A stretch of 37,023 nt of DNA from Fidelibacterota bacterium (GTDB lineage: Bacteria; Fidelibacterota; Marinisomatia; Marinisomatales; UBA1611). Location of the stretch: assembly GCA_002708715.1 (NCBI GenBank), contig PAPB01000004.1, positions 1-37,023 on the forward strand, read 5' to 3'. A program made the position numbers and the translations under genes. Shown one piece after another: positions 8,924 through 16,992 of the stretch. The notes beneath the pieces were generated by a model. The model worked only from the letters and a program-made list of their open reading frames with translations, was not told the DNA's origin and searched no databases. How positions within the stretch are numbered: position 1 is the first letter of the stretch; each line of letters begins with the position of its first letter.

Positions 8924-9586
8924 ATGATAAAAAGATATGAAAGAAAATTTGTCTTTAAAAATTCAAATGCTAAGGATATTCAAACATTAGTTAAACTGAA
9001 TCAATCAGGTTTTCATGAAATTTTTCATAAAAGATGCATATACAATATTTACTTTGATGATCTAAACTTTACTAATTATTATGATAATATTGATGGAGTA
9101 GCAAAACGAGTCAAATATCGAATTAGATGGTACGATGATTTTTTTTCTGGATCTAAATATGCTAATTTAGAAAAAAAAAGTAAAGTAGGTTTATTAGTTG
9201 AAAAAGAATCTTTTCCTCTTCCTAATTTTTATCTGAATAAAAATGTTAATATGAATTATTATTTAAAACAAAAAAGAAATGATGAAGAATTAAATGTAAT
9301 CAATAATTCTAATTTATTCCCTGTATTGATAAATAAATATAAAAGAAGATACTTTTTATCTAGAAATAAAAATTTTCGAATAACAATTGATTCAAATATC
9401 GAAGCTTCAAGAATTAAAAAAAATATAAATTTTAATCCAATAAGCCAATTTAATGAAAAAATAATTTTAGAACTCAAATACGATGCAAAACATGACTTCA
9501 AAGCCAATTTGATTACAAAATATTTTCATACCAGATTAAATAAAAATTCGAAATACGTTAATGCTTTTGAATTTTTAAACATATAA
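8924..9586 (+). CDS. VTC / polyphosphate-polymerase-type (TTM superfamily) protein
   Basis: A 220-residue cytosolic-looking protein. It opens with KRYERKF (residues 3-9), the hallmark of the VTC domain. Charged strands that line the triphosphate tunnel follow: RVKYRIRWYDD, ANLEKKSKVG, LLVEKESF, NKYKRRYF, FRITIDSN and IILELKYD. In yeast VTC the domain makes polyphosphate from ATP; bacterial stand-alone forms are labelled polyphosphate polymerase domain proteins, mostly untested. The gene starts two bases after the CotH stop. CotH and VTC genes are often neighbours in bacterial genomes, commonly with a DUF4956 membrane protein. I see no DUF4956 gene here. No terminator follows. Confidence 0.85.
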   Translation: MIKRYERKFVFKNSNAKDIQTLVKLNQSGFHEIFHKRCIYNIYFDDLNFTNYYDNIDGVAKRVKYRIRWYDDFFSGSKYANLEKKSKVGLLVEKESFPLPNFYLNKNVNMNYYLKQKRNDEELNVINNSNLFPVLINKYKRRYFLSRNKNFRITIDSNIEASRIKKNINFNPISQFNEKIILELKYDAKHDFKANLITKYFHTRLNKNSKYVNAFEFLNI

Positions 9587-9654
9587 AACCAGATAAATTT
9601 TCTAAAAATAATGAAATTAATACCCCAATTAATGATGGAAATTTTTCCTTTCAA

Positions 9655-9676
9655 AATTAATAATATATTATTAATT
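9655..9676. repeat. 22-bp perfect AT-only palindrome
   Basis: Each 11-base arm (AATTAATAATA and its complement) reads perfectly across the centre at 9665/9666. It sits between the convergent VTC and metallophosphoesterase genes. There is no T-run or GC base, so it is not a classical terminator. It may be chance in such AT-rich DNA. The rest of 9587-9751 shows nothing. Confidence 0.4.
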
Positions 9677-9751
9677 ATTTATGTAATAACAACATGTCCA
9701 TATAAATATATGATATTTAAAAGCTAATATTAAACTGCCTTCTTATAAAGA

Positions 9752-10741
9752 TTAAGATGAATTATCTTTAATTAAAATATTCAAAAATGCTTTTTTATAT
9801 AAAAGGAATAAATATTCTCGCTTATTCAAAAACATTTCTAAAAAATGATGCCAATTGCTATAATCATTAATATGGCCTAGAGAAATATCATTGTTTAATG
9901 GGATTAAATTTACGTCAATAGTATTTCTCTGAACTGTAATTCTCATAAAATTTTCTCTTTTTGTTTCACCCATCCCAGATGCAAGAAAAGTAACATTATG
10001 AATTTTATCAAAAAATGCTGAAATGGAATTTGGTGTACCCCCTAAATCTCCTGCTATTAAATAAAACTGACGGTTTGGGAAAGATTGAAAGACAGGAAAA
10101 AGGTCAGTCCAGAAATTTGATTTAAATGGATATGTTTGAAAATTATGCTGAATATGTAAATATTTAAGTTTACCCTGAGTCCATATAAGTTCATGAAAAA
10201 AAACAAATACATTATTCGAATCAAAATTATTTTTAATAGTCTCTTCAAATAAAGAGAGTTGATCTTGAGTTATATTCCCCCAAGACAAATTCACATTAAA
10301 ACTAAAAAACAAATCATTATTTTTCTTAAAAAAATAAAAAGTATTACCATGTTTTTCATTAAAAAAATTTATCCCCGATTCTGAAAAATCATGATTACCC
10401 ATAACAAGAAATGAAGGAAGTGATAACTCTTTTAATTGACTTTCGACTATTTCCCAAGATTCTGATGTAGAATTTCTGACTATGTCTCCTGTAAAAATAA
10501 TAAAATTATCCTTATCAATTATTTCATTCTTAACCTTAGACATAAATTTTGGATATAATCCTTTATTTACATCATGATGAGATCCATAAGCATGACCCGC
10601 AACCAAAAAAGAATATTCTGAACTCTTTTTATAATCAAATAATTCTTCGTCTACTTTTGTTACCAAAAAAATTTTATCACTTAAAAAATGAATTAAAACA
10701 ATAATGATTAAAAAACAAATAAAGACTACAAGTTTTTTCAT
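9752..10741 (-). CDS. Membrane-anchored calcineurin-like metallophosphoesterase with altered motifs
   Basis: A 329-residue protein with an N-terminal signal or anchor (about 4-20), so it acts outside the cytoplasm. The family core is clear: FTGDIVRN (Asp86), VMGNHDFS (115-118) and VFFHELIW (His183). Two metal-binding blocks differ from the standard pattern. The first block (normally DxH) reads AGH at 48-50, so the Asp is missing, and the last block (normally GHxH) reads AGDLGG near 230-235. Either metal binding is unusual or the protein has a different function. It faces the CotH/VTC pair convergently, which hints at but does not prove a shared pathway. The start is ATG; the upstream gap holds a copy of the hairpin repeat. 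Confidence 0.75.
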   Translation of the reverse strand: MKKLVVFICFLIIIVLIHFLSDKIFLVTKVDEELFDYKKSSEYSFLVAGHAYGSHHDVNKGLYPKFMSKVKNEIIDKDNFIIFTGDIVRNSTSESWEIVESQLKELSLPSFLVMGNHDFSESGINFFNEKHGNTFYFFKKNNDLFFSFNVNLSWGNITQDQLSLFEETIKNNFDSNNVFVFFHELIWTQGKLKYLHIQHNFQTYPFKSNFWTDLFPVFQSFPNRQFYLIAGDLGGTPNSISAFFDKIHNVTFLASGMGETKRENFMRITVQRNTIDVNLIPLNNDISLGHINDYSNWHHFLEMFLNKREYLFLLYKKAFLNILIKDNSS

Positions 10742-10781
10742 TTCCTAATTTAAAAAAATTTTAGAACCTATTGCTAAAATC

Positions 10782-10837
10782 TCAATTGCCACATATTCGC
10801 GGATTTTTTTGTTTCTAGGATAATAAATAGATTTTAA
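10782..10837 (+). repeat. Dispersed hairpin repeat, copy D
   Basis: CCACATATTCGCGG followed by seven T (10804-10810), then GTTTCTAGGATAATAAATAGATTTT, aligns to copies A and B over the loop, the T-run and the right flank, with two extra bases near the loop. The stem is weakened. Nothing transcribed on the + strand ends just upstream, so a terminator role cannot explain why the sequence is here. The rest of 10742-10910 shows no gene. Confidence 0.5.
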
Positions 10838-10910
10838 AATAATATTTTATGTAATTCAGAAAAACTTAGTATAGGTTTCAAATAATAATAAATCTGCCTA
10901 TTGCATAATA

Positions 10911-11609
10911 CTATGAATATTTCTCAGGTAAAAAAGTATATTGATTTGATTGAGATTTTTGTCCAATCATCATAAGATTATTTTCAAGTAACAAAGCTCT
11001 TTCATTAAAAAAATTTTTATCAAGATTGAATTTTTTTAATAACTTAATTACTAAAAAAATAAGAATACCATTATCTATTAGTTTGCTACCTAAATGGAGT
11101 TCTCTTGGACCAGAATCAACTTGAATTAAATCACCTGATTTTCTAGTTGAATAAAAACAATCTTCTTTATTAAAAAATATATTAGGGAATAAATAATCTA
11201 TACTCTGTGGAGTAAAACGCCACATATCGATAGGGAGACGATGAATTTTCCATGAAAATGGAATTGTAATAAATAATCTTCCTCCTTTTTTTAAAACCTT
11301 ATCTAAATTTTTTGAAAAAGTGAAAATATCTGTTATGTGTTCTAAAACGCAATGACAATGTATTGTATTAAATTTTTCTTCCCAACCTAACTTTTTTACA
11401 TTTGTTTTTTTTGAACTCAAATCTAATATTCTATCAACTCCAGATCCTTCTTCAATATCTATACCAATATAGTCAGTGTTTTCATTATGTAAATCTCTAG
11501 GAGAATATTGAATATATTCAGGCCAAAATTTTGATCCTATTTCTAGAACTGGTTCTTTAAAGAATTGTAAATATTTTTTTCCTAAGCTGATAGTTTGTTG
11601 CGTTGCCAT
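10911..11609 (-). CDS. Class I SAM-dependent methyltransferase (Methyltransf_11 type)
   Basis: A 232-residue cytosolic protein. PVLEIGSKFWP replaces the usual glycine-rich loop, while TDYIGIDIEEG carries the acidic ribose-binding residue. CHCVLEHITD is the post-motif typical of the family, and KKGGRLFITIPFSWKIHR with DMWRFTPQ near residues 110-150 is characteristic of glycan and natural-product methyltransferases. The glycine-rich motif I is less canonical than in the neighbouring methyltransferases. It lies 41 bases downstream of the MotB-like gene and may be read through from it, though the functions do not suggest a link. The acceptor is unknown; a surface sugar is a guess. Confidence 0.8.
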   Translation of the reverse strand: MATQQTISLGKKYLQFFKEPVLEIGSKFWPEYIQYSPRDLHNENTDYIGIDIEEGSGVDRILDLSSKKTNVKKLGWEEKFNTIHCHCVLEHITDIFTFSKNLDKVLKKGGRLFITIPFSWKIHRLPIDMWRFTPQSIDYLFPNIFFNKEDCFYSTRKSGDLIQVDSGPRELHLGSKLIDNGILIFLVIKLLKKFNLDKNFFNERALLLENNLMMIGQKSQSNQYTFLPEKYS

Positions 11610-11650
11610 TATTAAAAATAAATAATTTATAATATTTATCTAAGACATTT

Positions 11651-12433
11651 TTATTGTACAATTTCCAATTCTTTATTTTCATCTTGATTTGCATTCATCT
11701 TAATAAATTCTTCTTCAGAAGATCTGGTCTTTGGTCTTGCAGAAGCATCCAAATAAATTTCTACTCTTCTGTTATAAGCACGTGCCCGTTTTTTTTCATT
11801 AAAATCTTCAATTAATGAAACATCAATTAATGGTCGATATTCACCATATCCATTATATGAAAAATATTTTTCAGATATGGATGAAGCATCTGCCATTATC
11901 CTAACAACTCTTAAAGATCGTGCAGAAGAAAGTTCCCAATTACTACGAAAATCGGAATCTTTGGGAAGAGGAGCGTTATCCGTATGGCCTTCACATCTTA
12001 TTTCTACATTCAATTCAAAATTCCCTTTTTCCAAATAATCTAATAAAGATTTGTAATCACCCGTTTCATCAAGATTAAATAATCTACAATCCTCAATAAT
12101 TCGGCTAATTTCATTTATAGTTGGAATATATTTTTTATTTACATTAGCTTTCATAGATTGGAATAAATTACCTCTTAAAGTAATTTGGATTCCTTTAGTC
12201 ACTCTTTCAATAACTACATCTTCATTTTTTATTTTATCTTGTAATTGTTCATAAGTCTCATTTAAAATAAGATTTATTTGCTTATCAATAAATTTTTCGG
12301 ATTCTTTAAGTATAACTAACAAAAGAATAAAAAGAGTTAACAGCAAAGTCATCATGTCAGCAAAAGGAATTGCCCATGCTGTAGAATCCTCATCTGAAGA
12401 TTCAGTAGTTTGAAATAAGTTTATATCTTGCAA
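11651..12433 (-). CDS. MotB-like protein: one transmembrane helix plus OmpA peptidoglycan-binding domain
   Basis: A 260-residue protein starting at TTG 12433 (no nearby ATG). After a short cytoplasmic acidic stretch, a single helix follows AIPFADMMTLLLTLFILLLV, with Asp26 in the position of the proton-binding Asp of MotB. A linker of about 80 residues leads to an OmpA/MotB domain (about 130-235): EIRCEGHTDNAPLP, NWELSSARSLRVVRIM, YNGYGEYRPL and RRVEIYL. It pairs with the MotA-like gene 27 bases upstream. Such pairs form H+ or Na+ channels that drive a rotor or transmit force to peptidoglycan. No flagellar, Tol or Ton partner is in the window, so the driven machine is unknown. Confidence 0.88.
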   Translation of the reverse strand: MQDINLFQTTESSDEDSTAWAIPFADMMTLLLTLFILLLVILKESEKFIDKQINLILNETYEQLQDKIKNEDVVIERVTKGIQITLRGNLFQSMKANVNKKYIPTINEISRIIEDCRLFNLDETGDYKSLLDYLEKGNFELNVEIRCEGHTDNAPLPKDSDFRSNWELSSARSLRVVRIMADASSISEKYFSYNGYGEYRPLIDVSLIEDFNEKKRARAYNRRVEIYLDASARPKTRSSEEEFIKMNANQDENKELEIVQ

Positions 12434-12460
12434 AGGTAAATATTGAAATAATTATATTTA

Positions 12461-13369
12461 TTACTCTTTACTATCGACCTCTAATTCTTTTTCTGCTGCT
12501 GGTACAAAGGTCATTAATCTTTCTCTAATAATAATTGGATGTGTCAATGAATGAATTGACATAATCCCTTCCATCATTACAGTCCTATGTCGCACTTCTA
12601 TACTGGATAAAGTTTCAAGCTTTCCTGCAATTGGACCAAAAATAAAATTTGCTAATAATACACCATATAAAGTAGTAATTAACGCTGTCCCCATACCACC
12701 CAAAAGGCCTGTCATAACTGTAGAAAGATCTTTACCATCTAGATCAAATCCATTCATCATAACGATTAATCCCATTACTGTGCCCATCATTCCAAAAGAG
12801 GGAGCATATTTCTCTCCTTTTTTAAAAAAATCAGCACCATTCTTATGACGTATTGACACATTTGCCATTTCAGTAAACATATAAGTTTTTAGCTTAACAG
12901 GGTCTCTTTCAGTTATCATTAAATCCAACCAATCCTTCATATACCCACTTGGAAGATTTTGTACATCCTTATCAAGTGCATAAGTCCCACTTTTTCTTGC
13001 TATAGCCGCATAAGAACAAATTTGCTCTATAACATCCATATATGACCAATTTTCAGTTTTCCAAATATTTGTAAGAATTTTAGGAACATTGGAAATCCTG
13101 TCAAGAGGTAGACTGATAATCAAAGCTGTAATAGTCCCTAGTATAACAATAATTAATGATGGCATATTAAAATACTGATGGAACCAGAAAAATGTGGTAT
13201 CCTTATATTTCGTTCCATCTGCATAATTTTTTAGATCCCAATTTGACATATTTGTAAACATTTCCGCATTCAGAGATATAATAGCAAAAATAAAAACTAC
13301 TATTGCAAGACCACAGCCTATTGGACTTCCTGAGTCAAACTTGTATTTATTTTCTTGTAAATCAGCCAT
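12461..13369 (-). CDS. MotA/ExbB-family proton-channel protein (MotA-like)
   Basis: A 302-residue inner-membrane protein with four predicted helices: about 18-35, about 70-90 and two near 190-245. Motif-rich segments are FNMPSLIIVILGTITALI, EKYAPSFGMMGTVMGLI and GLLGGMGTALITTLYGVLLAN, the channel-lining signature of MotA. A cytoplasmic loop of about 95 residues lies between helices 2 and 3, as in MotA rather than TolQ/ExbB. An extra insert (about 36-62) between helices 1 and 2 is longer than I expect. It is first in the unit with the MotB-like gene. The product forms the stator ring of a torque-generating complex; partner and ion are not determined here. Confidence 0.88.
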   Translation of the reverse strand: MADLQENKYKFDSGSPIGCGLAIVVFIFAIISLNAEMFTNMSNWDLKNYADGTKYKDTTFFWFHQYFNMPSLIIVILGTITALIISLPLDRISNVPKILTNIWKTENWSYMDVIEQICSYAAIARKSGTYALDKDVQNLPSGYMKDWLDLMITERDPVKLKTYMFTEMANVSIRHKNGADFFKKGEKYAPSFGMMGTVMGLIVMMNGFDLDGKDLSTVMTGLLGGMGTALITTLYGVLLANFIFGPIAGKLETLSSIEVRHRTVMMEGIMSIHSLTHPIIIRERLMTFVPAAEKELEVDSKE

Positions 13370-13569
13370 TTAATTTTTTGGGATTTGTTTTAATTAAAAT
13401 TGAAAATAATTATAAAAAGATAATTTTTTAATTATTTATATAAGTCAACAGATACTATAATTTAAAAAATATATTACAATAATTTATTAAAAGATATAGA
13501 TTATATAATTGATTAATCTATCCCTTCTATATCATAACTTATTGATAATTAATCTCTATAATTAAGAAA

Positions 13570-14658
13570 ATGAAAACAATTTTAATAAGTACAAGTCAAT
13601 TTGGGACTGCTATACCAAATTACTTTAAATATCTTGGTGAAGAATTCAATAAAAATAATTTTTCGATAATTTTTATTTTTGATGGCCAAATTAAAAATTT
13701 ACCAACCAATCAAAAAAATATAAAATATCATACATACCCTAGCAAAAGGCCAACGCGATTTAAAGATTTTATTTTTTTATATAAAATAATAAAACAAGAG
13801 AACCCGATTCTTTGTATTTCTAATTTTAGCTCAACAAATATTGTAACCCTTACAAGTTTTATTCTTAAAATCCCCCACCGGTGGAATTATATTCACACAT
13901 CACCCTATCAAATCAATATTGATTCTAAAAATAATTACTTAACCAAATATTTACTAAAAATAAGAAAAATAGTAATTCTAAAAATGAACACTCATTTTTT
14001 TACAAATTCAAATCAAATGTCTGAATTAATATCAAAGTTTTTCAAAATCAAAAAAAATAAAATATCTGTTTCACCTTACTTAATTGAAAAAACAAATACT
14101 GATTACAAAAACTATAATAATAGAAATTTTTCCATTTGTATTGTAGGAAGGCTAGCACCATCTAAAGGGCACCAAGAATTATTATTTGCATTTAAAAATA
14201 CTCTAAAAAAATATCCTAAACTCAAACTTAATATTGTTGGACAAGGTTTTGAAAAAAATAATCTTTTAAGGTTATCTGAAAAATTAAAAATCAATAATAA
14301 TATATTTTTTTTTAATAACATCCCAAATGAAAATATAAACAAAATATTCTCAAAATCTTTAATTAGTATTTCAGCGAGTAAATCAGAAGCATTCGGAATT
14401 GTGAATATTGAATCACTTAGAAATGGGACTCCTATAATTTGCACAAAGACAGAAGGATCAAAAGATATAATAAAAAATGGTGAAAATGGATTATTTGTAG
14501 ACTTAAATAAAGAAAATGATTTATGTGAGAAAATAAATATTATTTTAAATGATTGGAGTCATTTTTCAAAAAATTCATTAAAAACATTTGAGAATCAATA
14601 CTCTAAAAAAAATATAAAAATACATTTCCAAAAATTTCAAATATTAATAGATAGTTAA
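13570..14658 (+). CDS. Glycosyltransferase family 4 (GT-B fold)
   Basis: A 362-residue cytosolic or membrane-associated enzyme. The C-terminal GT1-type domain starts near residue 180 (FSICIVGRLAPSKGHQELL). It carries LNIVGQGFEKNNL, FFFNNIPNENI and the sugar-nucleotide-binding EX7E-type block SKSEAFGIVNIE (about 273-284), then GTPIICTKTEGSKDII. The N-terminal domain starts with a short strand (TILISTSQFGTAIP). It moves a sugar from a nucleotide-sugar donor to a growing glycan; donor and acceptor are unknown. It is expressed alone, divergent from the MotA-like gene across 200 bases. The downstream gene is convergent, with only 41 bases between. Confidence 0.88.
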   Translation: MKTILISTSQFGTAIPNYFKYLGEEFNKNNFSIIFIFDGQIKNLPTNQKNIKYHTYPSKRPTRFKDFIFLYKIIKQENPILCISNFSSTNIVTLTSFILKIPHRWNYIHTSPYQINIDSKNNYLTKYLLKIRKIVILKMNTHFFTNSNQMSELISKFFKIKKNKISVSPYLIEKTNTDYKNYNNRNFSICIVGRLAPSKGHQELLFAFKNTLKKYPKLKLNIVGQGFEKNNLLRLSEKLKINNNIFFFNNIPNENINKIFSKSLISISASKSEAFGIVNIESLRNGTPIICTKTEGSKDIIKNGENGLFVDLNKENDLCEKINIILNDWSHFSKNSLKTFENQYSKKNIKIHFQKFQILIDS

Positions 14659-14699
14659 AAAAATTTTATGAATATCCAAAGATAATAAACAATAATATT

Positions 14700-15485
14700 T
14701 TACCTCCAAATAAAACTTTTTAATCTTAAAGCTCTTAAAATCTTATTTAAATACATTAAAATTTTATTTTTATGAAATGGCTTTATATTTGGCTTATAAT
14801 TAGATACTAAGGAATTATTAAAAGATATTTTACCAGAAATTACATTTTTAGGCTCACTGCGATTCTTCTTTTCTATTACAAAGATACTATCATAATAGTG
14901 TATTGAATTAATAGACTTTGTATAATAATCCACTTTAAATCTTTTTTCTTCGGAATGATATGCATTTAATGTATCAATTAAATTTTTTGAATATTCAATA
15001 AATGTACCATTACGTTTATAACCTCCTCCAAACTGCAGCCAATAACTTGTATGAGTATCTTCACAAAGATATACACCATCATCTTGTATATGATCAAATA
15101 ACACCTCAAATGATATAATCTGCTGGCTCATAAAATGACCACCATCATCAATCAAAATATCTACTTTTGGTATATTATCTTTCACTTGTACTAAAAAATT
15201 TTTATCAGATTGAGAACCAATGAATATTTTAATATTATTTTTTTCGAACTCTTTACATCTTGGATCATTATCTATAGCATAAATCTGAGCATTATCCCCA
15301 AAATAATCCGACCACATTTGCAAACTACCTCCATGTGATACTCCAATTTCTAATAACACAATGTCTCTTCCCTTATATTTTTTGAAATGCCTTTCATATA
15401 TATCAAAATAGTGATCCCATTTATTAATCAAATTTTTTTCATTATCAAAAAAATATTTTTTTAAAGGCGTTTGTTTTTCTCTCAT
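14700..15485 (-). CDS. Class I methyltransferase, macrocin/mycinamicin O-methyltransferase-like (Methyltransf_24)
   Basis: A 261-residue protein. Motif I is LLEIGVSHGGSLQMW (44-58); the ribose-binding acidic residue lies in IYAIDNDPRC (about 68-77). DILIDDGGHFMSQQ (about 108-121) is the metal/SAM-site hallmark of the family that includes demethylmacrocin O-methyltransferase TylE and sugar O-methyltransferases. CEDTHTSYWLQFGGGYK continues the same pattern. These enzymes usually methylate a hydroxyl on a deoxysugar in a glycolipid or macrolide. No macrolide genes are nearby, so a surface sugar is the likely acceptor. The basic C-terminal tail may associate with membrane. It starts at ATG 15485. 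The 292 bases to the next gene are AT-rich with no further feature. Confidence 0.85.
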   Translation of the reverse strand: MREKQTPLKKYFFDNEKNLINKWDHYFDIYERHFKKYKGRDIVLLEIGVSHGGSLQMWSDYFGDNAQIYAIDNDPRCKEFEKNNIKIFIGSQSDKNFLVQVKDNIPKVDILIDDGGHFMSQQIISFEVLFDHIQDDGVYLCEDTHTSYWLQFGGGYKRNGTFIEYSKNLIDTLNAYHSEEKRFKVDYYTKSINSIHYYDSIFVIEKKNRSEPKNVISGKISFNNSLVSNYKPNIKPFHKNKILMYLNKILRALRLKSFIWR

Positions 15486-15777
15486 ATGATATGTACTATA
15501 ATTCTATTAATCAAAAAATTATTAATTATTTTTTAATTTTTCTAATAATCTAAAAAAATTTTACACATTTATTTAATACAATACATAAATATCTTATAAT
15601 AAATCAATATATATTACAGTATAATTATATTGTTTAATTATTTAAAATTGATCTTTATCCAACATTAAAATAAATTTCTCAATAATTGATAAGAATTAAT
15701 TACTGAAACTTAATGAACCTGATATTTTTATTAATGCTTTACCATTTGTAGATTATACAAGTACATACCTATACCAA

Positions 15778-16239
15778 ATGAAAAAATCTTTTATCTATAT
15801 AAATCTTTTTACTGCGATTGCATTTGGAAGCGATACATCTAAAGTTGTTCAAACACATAATAATGGTAAGGTAAGTATTATATCGTATTATCAAGATACG
15901 GAAAATGGTCTAGATTTATATAAACAAGAAACTTTTCATTTTAGTGGACCAAGATCTATGGTGGGAACTTTTAAAAATGGTTTTAGAAATGGTGAATGGA
16001 CTTTTTGGCACGAGAATGGAAATAAACGATTAGAAGGAATCTATTCGGATGGATTTAAAGATAGTTTATGGACAAGATGGTATGAAAATGGAATAATAGC
16101 GAATAAATATTTTTATGATAACACCACAATTGATGGAAAAGTAATAGAATGGCATATTGATAAAGAATGCTGGGACAAATTTGGCAATGATTGCGAATGT
16201 GGTAAAAGTTGGTGGGATGGATGTGAAAATCATCAATAA
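15778..16239 (+). CDS. Secreted MORN-variant repeat protein
   Basis: A 153-residue protein with a short signal-like N-terminus (MKKSFIYINLFTAIAFGSD). Two clear MORN_2-type repeats follow: GTFKNGFRNGEWTFWHENGN (63-82) and GIYSDGFKDSLWTRWYENG (87-105). A weaker third starts at about 110. The C-terminus has four cysteines (CW, CECGKSWWDGC), possibly disulfide-bonded. Such repeats occur in YwqK-type proteins and many envelope proteins; their role is structural or unknown. It is the first gene of a tight + strand cluster (gaps of 5, 5 and 2 bases) that ends with a transporter. Confidence 0.75.
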   Translation: MKKSFIYINLFTAIAFGSDTSKVVQTHNNGKVSIISYYQDTENGLDLYKQETFHFSGPRSMVGTFKNGFRNGEWTFWHENGNKRLEGIYSDGFKDSLWTRWYENGIIANKYFYDNTTIDGKVIEWHIDKECWDKFGNDCECGKSWWDGCENHQ

Positions 16240-16244
16240 AAAAT

Positions 16245-16505
16245 ATGAATGAAAACAAAAAATCGATTTTCATTTATTATTTAACAGAATTTATATTATT
16301 ATGCATAGGAATTGGCTTATTAGTAATTCTATTAATGATAAAACAATTTGAATTTTCCTTAGGAATTCTATCCTTGTGGGCCTTTTTTTTTAATGCTATT
16401 CTTTTTTCATTCTGGATATGGAAAAGTAAATCAAAATTATTTTCTAGTACATACTTCCTACTTATCGAAATAATTATTATTAATTCCTATTCACAATTAG
16501 GATAA
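16245..16505 (+). CDS. Small hydrophobic membrane protein
   Basis: An 86-residue protein with three predicted transmembrane helices (about 8-29, 37-55 and 64-82) and almost no soluble part. I recognise no motif. Five bases separate it from the MORN-repeat gene and five from the cyclic-nucleotide-binding gene, so it is part of that operon. It may be an accessory subunit for the AI-2E-type transporter two genes on, but that is a guess from position only. The start ATG 16245 is well placed; no other start gives a better N-terminus. Confidence 0.6.
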   Translation: MNENKKSIFIYYLTEFILLCIGIGLLVILLMIKQFEFSLGILSLWAFFFNAILFSFWIWKSKSKLFSSTYFLLIEIIIINSYSQLG

Positions 16506-16510
16506 TTAAT

Positions 16511-16990
16511 TTGGAAACAATCTATAAAAATTATTTTCGCAAAAAAAACAAAGACCCAGTACTTAAAGCCATAGAAAAAATTCCAATTTTTGAAACTTTA
16601 TCATATAAAGAATTAAAAAATATTGCCCACCTCACCCATGAAAGAAATTATAAATTAAATGAGTATGTATTCAAAAAGCATGCACCTGCAGAAGGAATGT
16701 ATGTTATTCTAGATGGAGAAATCGAAATTAAAGATCCTGATTCTGGTAATATTTATGCAAAATTGCATGAAGGCGATTTCTTTGGTGAACTCGCTTTACT
16801 TGATGAAGAACCTCGATCAGCTTCAGCTATTTCTATAAAAACTTCAAGACTAATTGGTTTTTTCAGAACAGATCTTTTAACTCTAATAAAAAGATACCCT
16901 GATTTAGGAAATAAAATTCTACTTAATCTTGCAAGAGTTTTAGGAGAAAGATTACGTAAAACAAATAAGGAACTAACAAATTCTAAGTAA
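16511..16990 (+). CDS. Stand-alone cyclic nucleotide-binding domain protein
   Basis: A 159-residue protein, TTG start at 16511, containing one cNMP-binding domain (about 25-140). The phosphate-binding cassette is GDFFGELALLDEEPRSASA (88-106), with Glu93 and Arg102 in the positions that contact ribose and phosphate in CRP and EPAC. A helical tail (ILLNLARVLGERLRKTN) resembles the dimerisation helix, but the protein ends there: no helix-turn-helix DNA-binding domain follows. So it is not a CRP-type transcription factor. It is more likely a ligand-sensing partner for another protein. It lies two bases upstream of the AI-2E-type transporter, which makes that transporter a candidate target. Confidence 0.88.
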   Translation: METIYKNYFRKKNKDPVLKAIEKIPIFETLSYKELKNIAHLTHERNYKLNEYVFKKHAPAEGMYVILDGEIEIKDPDSGNIYAKLHEGDFFGELALLDEEPRSASAISIKTSRLIGFFRTDLLTLIKRYPDLGNKILLNLARVLGERLRKTNKELTNSK

Positions 16991-16992
16991 AA

